From assembly GCA_036011305.1 (NCBI GenBank), contig DASCNA010000189.1:1-11219 (forward strand): a stretch of 11,219 bases of DNA, given 5' to 3'. Both the position numbers and the translations under genes were made by a program. The notes below the pieces were generated by a model, which did no database searches, was not told where the DNA came from, and worked only from the letters and a program-made list of their open reading frames with translations. Source of the DNA: DASCNA01 sp036011305. GTDB lineage: Bacteria > Verrucomicrobiota > Lentisphaeria > Victivallales > GWF2-38-69. The stretch's first letter is position 1, and every line of letters starts with the position of its first letter. This document shows positions 6,851-11,219 of the stretch, one piece after another.

Positions 6851-7342
6851 TTATACCTCCTGTTTGGTTTTAAGCATTTTATTTCTTTCTTTAGCTGTTT
6901 TATTCAAAAGCTTGCGTAGTTTACGGATGGCATCTGCTTCACTTGAATAGCTATAAATATCCTGTTCATTTTCAAGAGCACTTAATTCTTCCTGGGCACT
7001 TTTTAAATCACCAGCAAACCAGTATTCCTTTACAGCAGACATTCTACAGTCAATTTCAAAATTACCGCTCCTTGATTTAAATCTTTCTGCAGCATCTAAA
7101 TAAATTTTCGCAGACTCCTTATATCTGCCAGCTTTGGAAAGACTTCTTGCAAAATTGACTACATCTATCGGGTTATTTTTATCATCTATTTTTGTAAGTT
7201 TTTTTATGGGCTCATGTTCAGAAAAATTAACTGAAGAATATTCAGTTTCTTTTTCTTTATTAAATCCTAGGATTCCACAACCAGACAGCATTAATACCAT
7301 CAAAAAGGCAGTTGTTGACATTAGAATGGCTCGTTTTTTCAT
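6851..7342 (-). CDS. Lipoprotein with TPR-like helices
   Basis: This 163-residue protein has a classic lipoprotein signal: MKKR, a hydrophobic core and the lipobox LSGC with the lipidated Cys22. A polar linker (25-57) is followed by helical hairpins of tetratricopeptide type: residues about 58-91 (VVNFARSLSKAGRYKESAKIYLDAAERF) and 98-126 (MSAVKEYWFAGDLKSAQEEL), with the A-G-x-Y/L-x-x-A spacing of TPRs. A basic C-terminal helix (138-160) closes it. No Asp follows the Cys, so outer-membrane sorting is plausible. GGAGGAG precedes the ATG. It is the first gene of the tight run and the 152-bp gap before it probably holds the operon promoter. Lipoprotein-TPR proteins commonly act as scaffolds. In this setting it could be the outer-membrane side of the ExbBD-like machine. 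Confidence 0.8.
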   Translation of the reverse strand: MKKRAILMSTTAFLMVLMLSGCGILGFNKEKETEYSSVNFSEHEPIKKLTKIDDKNNPIDVVNFARSLSKAGRYKESAKIYLDAAERFKSRSGNFEIDCRMSAVKEYWFAGDLKSAQEELSALENEQDIYSYSSEADAIRKLRKLLNKTAKERNKMLKTKQEV

Positions 7343-7411
7343 TTTCTCCTCCGCATATGTTTAGTTAAATATTTATCTCTAGGTTAAACATTATTCGGAG
7401 ATAATTCGGCA

Positions 7412-7440
7412 ATATTACAGAAGTATTAAATAATTATGAA
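7412..7440 (-). promoter_or_regulatory. Weak candidate promoter for the ExbBD-like operon
   Basis: On the minus strand TTCATA (7435-7440) and TAATAT (7412-7417) are separated by 17 bases. Each matches four of six positions of the housekeeping consensus. In AT-rich DNA such matches arise easily, so this is only a candidate. Two copies of CCGAAT, 11 bases apart (7393-7398 and 7404-7409), lie immediately downstream, about where transcription would begin. Confidence 0.2.
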
Positions 7441-7494
7441 ATATTTTTATATGTTGAAGATCATAGGACTGGAGCTGATTTGAGCAAAATCCAA

Positions 7495-8592
7495 TTACAA
7501 TAGTATAAGAACGGAATTTGAACCAATTTGAACTATATCACCTGCAGTTAGTTTTACAGGACTTGAAATTATGTTACCATTTAGATAGGTTCCGTTAGTA
7601 CTATACTCATCTTTCAAGATTACTTCTTCATTTTTATTATTTTCAATTGTCGCATGGATAGAAGATATATCGTCATAATCAAGCTGAATATCAACTCTCA
7701 GTGACCTTCCTATTGTTATTTTCTTATCCAAATGAACAATTTTTCTCCTACTGTTTTCAATAAAGATGAGAACATGTGTTCCATATTCCTCATTTAAATT
7801 GATTTCACTAATTAATTTCCTTACTATATTCAATCTTGATATCATTTCTTCAGGAGGTAAAGTTTCAATAACAGTAGTTTTCAAGTCAATTCTTCCTTCT
7901 ATTACACTTGAAAGAGTTTGACTAAAAAGTTTATCTCCATGTTGACTGAAATTGATTTCATTCTCTTCGCTTGTTGAATTAAGCAATGCATAAAACTCGT
8001 TTTTTAAAGCAGTGAGGAAACGGCTCTTATGCTGATACACAGTGCCTATTTTTTCAATACCTGTGGCCTTTATCACATCCTCAACTGAACGTTCTTCAAG
8101 TACATAGAGTTTAAAGGAAAGATATGTTTTTGGATCAAGTTTTTCAGCTACAATTCTTATAGCTTTCTTAAGGATGGAATCCATCCATACCAAGTCTGAA
8201 TCATAAGTTATTTCCTGTTTTTTATGTTCATATTGAAGTTTATCCAAAAATGAAATATCTGATGAATTATCACTGTCATTATCAGATGAGGAAAAGTTTA
8301 CATATTTCCCTTCTTTTCTGTAAATGTCATAAACACGCCGTTTTACAATTGTTTTCATAAACGACCTGAATCGTCCTTTACCTACATCATAATCAAAATT
8401 CGGCATCTGCCTCATAAGGCTGACAATAGTTTCCTGAAAAACATCCTTAGCAACAGCATCGGAACACCACAATCGTCTTGCCCAGCCGGTAATAACATCC
8501 CAGTAAAAAACACAGAACTCATTCCATGCTTCTTCTTTATTCTCTTTTATATTCCCGATCAGAGTTACTCTGGTCAGATAAAGGTCGTTCAT
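7495..8592 (-). CDS. ECF-type sigma factor fused to a C-terminal FHA domain
   Basis: I choose the ATG at 8592 (365 residues): AGGA lies five bases upstream and the protein then starts MNDLYLTRVTLIGNI. The only extension is a TTG at 8616. Residues 22-94 are sigma region 2 (FYWDVITGWARRLW, DVFQETIVSLMRQM, then GRFRSFMKTIVKRRVYDIYR), which binds core polymerase and the -10 element. After an Asp/Ser-rich linker, residues 145-205 are region 4 (LDPKTYLSFKLYVLEERS, then a helix-turn-helix around VEDVIKATGIEKIGTVYQHKSRF). A 75-residue linker leads to an FHA domain (285-362) with GRS (295-297), S310-x-x-H313 and NGTYLNG (333-339), all the phosphothreonine-contact residues. ECF factors with C-terminal extensions are known; an FHA on the sigma factor itself suggests control by Ser/Thr phosphorylation. 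No anti-sigma gene is adjacent, while a Ser/Thr kinase is divergently placed. Confidence 0.9.
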   Translation of the reverse strand: MNDLYLTRVTLIGNIKENKEEAWNEFCVFYWDVITGWARRLWCSDAVAKDVFQETIVSLMRQMPNFDYDVGKGRFRSFMKTIVKRRVYDIYRKEGKYVNFSSSDNDSDNSSDISFLDKLQYEHKKQEITYDSDLVWMDSILKKAIRIVAEKLDPKTYLSFKLYVLEERSVEDVIKATGIEKIGTVYQHKSRFLTALKNEFYALLNSTSEENEINFSQHGDKLFSQTLSSVIEGRIDLKTTVIETLPPEEMISRLNIVRKLISEINLNEEYGTHVLIFIENSRRKIVHLDKKITIGRSLRVDIQLDYDDISSIHATIENNKNEEVILKDEYSTNGTYLNGNIISSPVKLTAGDIVQIGSNSVLILL

Positions 8593-9186
8593 AGATTTCC
8601 TAATCAGGTATGTCAATTATATAAGTGTTTATACTTCATATATTTTATAACATATTTGATTCTCTGTTGCAAGAAAATCTTTTAATCAATACAAATGTAA
8701 ATATTGATTTTATAATAAAAGGATAAAACACCTGAATTATAATTCTGAGGCACTGCTCTCTTTTTATAACATACTGAATTAATGCATTTAAGGTAGGAAG
8801 AAATTCATGTGCAACATGACATGGCTCATATTTATATCGCTGCTCTGCAATACTGTCTGTGAATAATCAAGAATACAGATTATAAACAAAACATTTTACT
8901 ACCCTTGTTGCATCACTTAATCATTTAAAAAACTACATATTGCCAGTTAGGAAACTACCATTTTTCAATAAATTTTTTAAAAATATCAATATTCTAAAAA
9001 ATATAATCTCTTTTTTTTCCATTTGTGTAAGATTGATAAAATATTTACGAATTTATAGTAAATATTTGTTCATTCGAATTCATAAACAATATCATTTCTA
9101 TTGCAAAAGTTATAGACTTATGAATAAACTATATACTGTAACATTTATATTTTTCCCATCCGTAAAAACTTTAATAGGTACTGAAG
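8593..9186. other. Long divergent intergenic region
   Basis: Nearly 600 bp separate the sigma factor gene from the divergently transcribed kinase. It is very AT-rich. It holds the candidate promoter for the sigma gene (8644-8672), an open but start-less minus-strand frame of 74 codons (8645-8866) that may be a decayed gene, and near 9009 a run of eight T. AGG at about 9176 serves as the ribosome site of the kinase. I see no RNA gene and no convincing plus-strand promoter; TATACT (9132-9137) is a possible -10 without a good -35. Confidence 0.55.
8644..8672 (-). promoter_or_regulatory. Candidate sigma-70-type promoter for the sigma-FHA gene
   Basis: On the minus strand TTGCAA (8667-8672, four of six matches) and TATAAA (8644-8649, five of six) are separated by exactly 17 bases. 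Transcription would begin near 8637, giving a leader of about 45 bases before the ATG at 8592. This suggests the sigma gene is read by the housekeeping polymerase rather than only by itself. Base composition makes chance matches likely, so confidence is moderate. Confidence 0.4.
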
Positions 9187-10992
9187 ATGAATAATAAACA
9201 TACAAGAGTAAGCAATGCTACACCAAACCTTGCCATAGATGATATTTCATCCTTCTCTACCTTAAAAGAGTTTGGACGTTATACAAACCTACAACTTATA
9301 GGCGAAGGAGGGCTTTCAAGAGTTTACAGTGCCTTGGATTCAAAACTTGGGCGCACAGTAGCATTGAAGATACTGCGTAAGGGCATAGCTTCTTCAGAAA
9401 AAGCAAAACAACGCTTTATGCAGGAAATAAAGATTCAGTCTAATATTTCCGTACCCGGATGTGTTAAGATTTTTGACTGGGGTGAAGAAAAAGGTTTAGT
9501 ATTCTGCGTGATGGAGCTCATAGAAGGAACTTCTTTTAATAAATTTATACATAAAAACAAAATCAGTTACGAAGAGAAACTCAATATATTGACACAGGTA
9601 CTTGAAATAATAAGCAATCTTCACTGTCAGGGATTTGAACACAGAGATATAAAGCCCGGAAATATAATAATCAATAAAAGTAACAGAGTATTTATACTGG
9701 ATTTCGGTCTGACAAAAGCAATAGAAGCAAAGCATAACATTTATACTACAACATATGGTGAGTTTTTCGGAACTCCTGCCTATATGTCTCCGGAAAATAT
9801 TGATGCTACAGATAGAAAACCTAGAAACTTCTATTCAGATATTTATTCATTCGGTGTTATGGCATATGAACTTTTTGCTGGAAGATTACCATATGAACTG
9901 AATCACCTGAACAACAAAGAAATAACTTACGTTATTCAGAATGAATTACCGGAACCATTAAAAGAATTATGTCCTGAAATACACTTATCAATTGCAAAAA
10001 TAATCGATAAAACTCTGAATAAAAATCCGATGATGAGGCCATCTGCAAAGGAAATTCTTGATGAATTCAGAATTGCGACAAAAAATAAAATCAGTTTATA
10101 CAAAACTAAACTGTTTATTCGAAGAAAAATTCCTATTGAAAACATCTGTTCAAATAGTAAATATACAAGGATTGCCTTGATATCAGCCGCATGTCTTATT
10201 GGAGCTTCTATTATACTTTTCGGCCTATTTTTACTTCATAATAATTCTGTAAAAAGCGTTACAACTCCAGTTTTAAAACATTCAGAAAATATTTTAAGCA
10301 GAGAATCCTTTACTGTTTCTGGATTAAATATCGATATGATAAAAATAGCTCCGGGAAGTTTCACTTTAAGAGTTTCTGAAAAGCAAAAAGTATTCATAAC
10401 GAACAGTTTTTACATTAGTACACATGAAATTACCGCTGGCCAATATGAAAAGTTTCCAATAAAACTCACAAAAAATGTAGATTCCAATAAATTAATGAAT
10501 CCGGTTACTAATATATCGTGGCATGATGCAATAAAATTCTGCCGCTTACTCACAGCAAAAGAAAAAGAAGCAGGAAGACTTCCTGAAGGTTATGAATACA
10601 GGCTTCCAACAGAAACTGAGTGGGAGTATGCAGCTGGTGCCGGAAGCACTGAATTATACTATCATGGCCCCATGCATGAACGTCTTTTATTGTACGCTGT
10701 TTATGATATCGATAAAATAGATAACATTAAAACAAAAAGACCGAATAAATTTGGTCTCTACGATACATTGGGAAATGTATGGGAATGGTGCTATGATGCT
10801 GCTGGAAACAAATCAATACTGGCAAGGATAAACCCGGTGACATTAGGGAAAACATATAGCGACAGAGCTATCCGCGGAGGCAGTGCTTCAACTGACAAGA
10901 ATAATACCACACTTTCCTCTCAAAGATTTATTTCTCCACATACTAAAAACAGTAGAATTGGCTTTAGAATAGTGTTAGGTAAAACATTTTAA
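9187..10992 (+). CDS. Membrane Ser/Thr kinase with FGE-sulfatase-like outer domain
   Basis: This 601-residue protein has a full eukaryote-like kinase domain at about 35-295: Gly loop GEGGLSRVYS (39-48), Lys61 in VALK, Glu80 of helix C, HRDIKPGN (152-159, catalytic Asp154), DFG (172-174), GTPAYMSPE (195-203), Asp218 and Arg284. As an Arg-Asp kinase with three threonines in the activation loop (187-189), it is probably switched on by autophosphorylation. A single TM helix follows (about 328-350). Residues 378-600 then form an FGE-sulfatase-like domain outside the membrane: MIKIAPGSF, YRLPTETEWEYAAGAG (471-486), FGLYDTLGNVWEWCYD (522-537), IRGGS (562-566) and GFRIV (592-596). The catalytic cysteines of true FGE after RGGS are absent, so it more likely binds or senses. 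Chlamydial Pkn1 shares this architecture. The ATG has AGG eight bases upstream. Confidence 0.93.
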   Translation: MNNKHTRVSNATPNLAIDDISSFSTLKEFGRYTNLQLIGEGGLSRVYSALDSKLGRTVALKILRKGIASSEKAKQRFMQEIKIQSNISVPGCVKIFDWGEEKGLVFCVMELIEGTSFNKFIHKNKISYEEKLNILTQVLEIISNLHCQGFEHRDIKPGNIIINKSNRVFILDFGLTKAIEAKHNIYTTTYGEFFGTPAYMSPENIDATDRKPRNFYSDIYSFGVMAYELFAGRLPYELNHLNNKEITYVIQNELPEPLKELCPEIHLSIAKIIDKTLNKNPMMRPSAKEILDEFRIATKNKISLYKTKLFIRRKIPIENICSNSKYTRIALISAACLIGASIILFGLFLLHNNSVKSVTTPVLKHSENILSRESFTVSGLNIDMIKIAPGSFTLRVSEKQKVFITNSFYISTHEITAGQYEKFPIKLTKNVDSNKLMNPVTNISWHDAIKFCRLLTAKEKEAGRLPEGYEYRLPTETEWEYAAGAGSTELYYHGPMHERLLLYAVYDIDKIDNIKTKRPNKFGLYDTLGNVWEWCYDAAGNKSILARINPVTLGKTYSDRAIRGGSASTDKNNTTLSSQRFISPHTKNSRIGFRIVLGKTF

Positions 10993-11086
10993 AAATTCTT
11001 ACTAATCTAACTGGTCTAAGCTGGAAAATATTTTTTATAGAATGTGAATAATTTTAATCATATTTCATAATAAATATTAGAGTCAT
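10993..11086. other. Spacer after the kinase gene
   Basis: This AT-rich stretch between the kinase stop and the first hairpin shows no gene, no clear terminator and no repeat. The kinase transcript may end at the hairpins that follow. Confidence 0.5.
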
Positions 11087-11138
11087 ATACCACCAGTCAA
11101 ACTGGTGGCTTGTTAATGTGAATCCCTAAAAGGGAATT
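11087..11138. repeat. Two tandem hairpins, possible IS200/IS605-type element end
   Basis: The first hairpin is a perfect 8-bp stem with a three-base loop (CCACCAGT, CAA, ACTGGTGG; 11090-11108). The second, 18 bases on, is TCCCT, AAA, AGGGA (11123-11135). Short subterminal hairpins without terminal inverted repeats are the recognition sites of single-strand (Y1) transposases of the IS200/IS605 family. About 48 bases separate the first hairpin from the stop of a minus-strand gene entering from the right, a typical distance for such an element end. A simple terminator pair is the alternative, but no T-tract follows on either strand. Confidence 0.4.
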
Positions 11139-11156
11139 ACTTGCTTTTAAAATTTC

Positions 11157-11219
11157 TTATTTTACAAACAGGCTACCCTGCTGCATATAATCTTCCTTTT
11201 TATCTTCTTTTTCTTGATT
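11157..11219 (-). CDS. C-terminal end of a gene running off the window (possibly transposase)
   Basis: One minus-strand frame is open from the window edge to TAA at 11157-11159 and gives the last 20 residues of a protein, rich in Lys, Glu and Asp and ending in QQGSLFVK. The fragment is too short to recognise. Its position next to the paired hairpins makes an IS200/IS605-type transposase or its accessory protein a reasonable guess. Another frame in the same place is open almost as far and mostly lysine-rich, so even the reading frame is uncertain. Confidence 0.3.
   Translation of the reverse strand, partial: NQEKEDKKEDYMQQGSLFVK

Noticed and set aside
8588..8616. TTGACA on the minus strand followed 17 bases later by TATGAA
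   Set aside because: The -35 is perfect, but the -10 would overlap the chosen ATG of the sigma gene, so transcription would begin inside the coding region. The ribosome site before that ATG argues against a later start.
8805..8819. Small inverted repeat TCATGT, 3-base loop, ACATGA
   Set aside because: A six-base stem is expected by chance in this length of DNA, and it has no clear position relative to a promoter.
8940..9194. Plus-strand frame of 84 codons just before the kinase
   Set aside because: It starts at TTG without a ribosome site, overlaps the kinase start, and its translation is only Phe/Ile/Lys/Tyr-rich, as expected of AT-rich noncoding DNA.
9936..10145. Minus-strand frame within the kinase gene
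   Set aside because: It is antisense to the conserved end of the kinase domain and has no independent support.
1..11219. CRISPR array, tRNA or rRNA
   Set aside because: No regularly spaced repeats and no cloverleaf or rRNA-like sequence were seen on either strand.

Overview
The window is AT-rich DNA with long, well-separated bacterial genes. Most starts carry good Shine-Dalgarno sites (GGAGG types). The gene content points to the Planctomycetes-Verrucomicrobia-Chlamydiae-Lentisphaerae group, most likely a low-GC Lentisphaerota or relative. The evidence is an ECF-type sigma factor of a kind I associate with Lentisphaerota, FHA domains, and a Ser/Thr kinase carrying a formylglycine-generating-enzyme (FGE)-like extracellular domain, an architecture also known from chlamydial Pkn1. 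No rRNA or marker gene is present, so this placement is inference from protein character.

Layout: (1) 1-1107: a perfect 34-bp palindrome, then a minus-strand exported protein with a CsgG/TolB-N-like fold that appears internally duplicated. (2) 1108-3016: a minus-strand zinc-ribbon plus FHA protein, then a gap holding a decayed fragment of an FGE-sulfatase-like domain with an in-frame stop. (3) 3017-7342: a compact minus-strand operon-like run of eight genes. In transcription order these are a TPR-like lipoprotein, a 55-aa small protein, an exported coiled-coil protein, a small exported protein, a very short ExbB/TolQ/MotA-type channel protein, an ExbD/TolR-type partner, a single-TM Lys-rich protein and a larger signal-anchored protein. 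(4) 7495-8592: a minus-strand ECF sigma factor fused to a C-terminal FHA domain. (5) 8593-9186: a long AT-rich divergent intergenic region. (6) 9187-10992: a plus-strand Ser/Thr kinase, one transmembrane helix and an FGE-like outer domain. (7) 10993-11219: two small hairpins and the last codons of a minus-strand gene, resembling the end of an IS200/IS605-type element.

How it may work together (inference): the kinase can sense something outside the inner membrane through its FGE-like domain. It would phosphorylate itself or partners on threonine, and these marks are what FHA domains read. Two FHA proteins are encoded nearby, one of which is itself a sigma factor. The adjacent ExbBD-like module with lipoprotein, coiled-coil and TM partners looks like an envelope energy-transducing machine that could be the regulated output or the sensed structure. 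The kinase, FHA-sigma factor and Tol-like operon together form a candidate phospho-dependent envelope signalling locus. The individual families are known. I do not recognise this combination as a named system.
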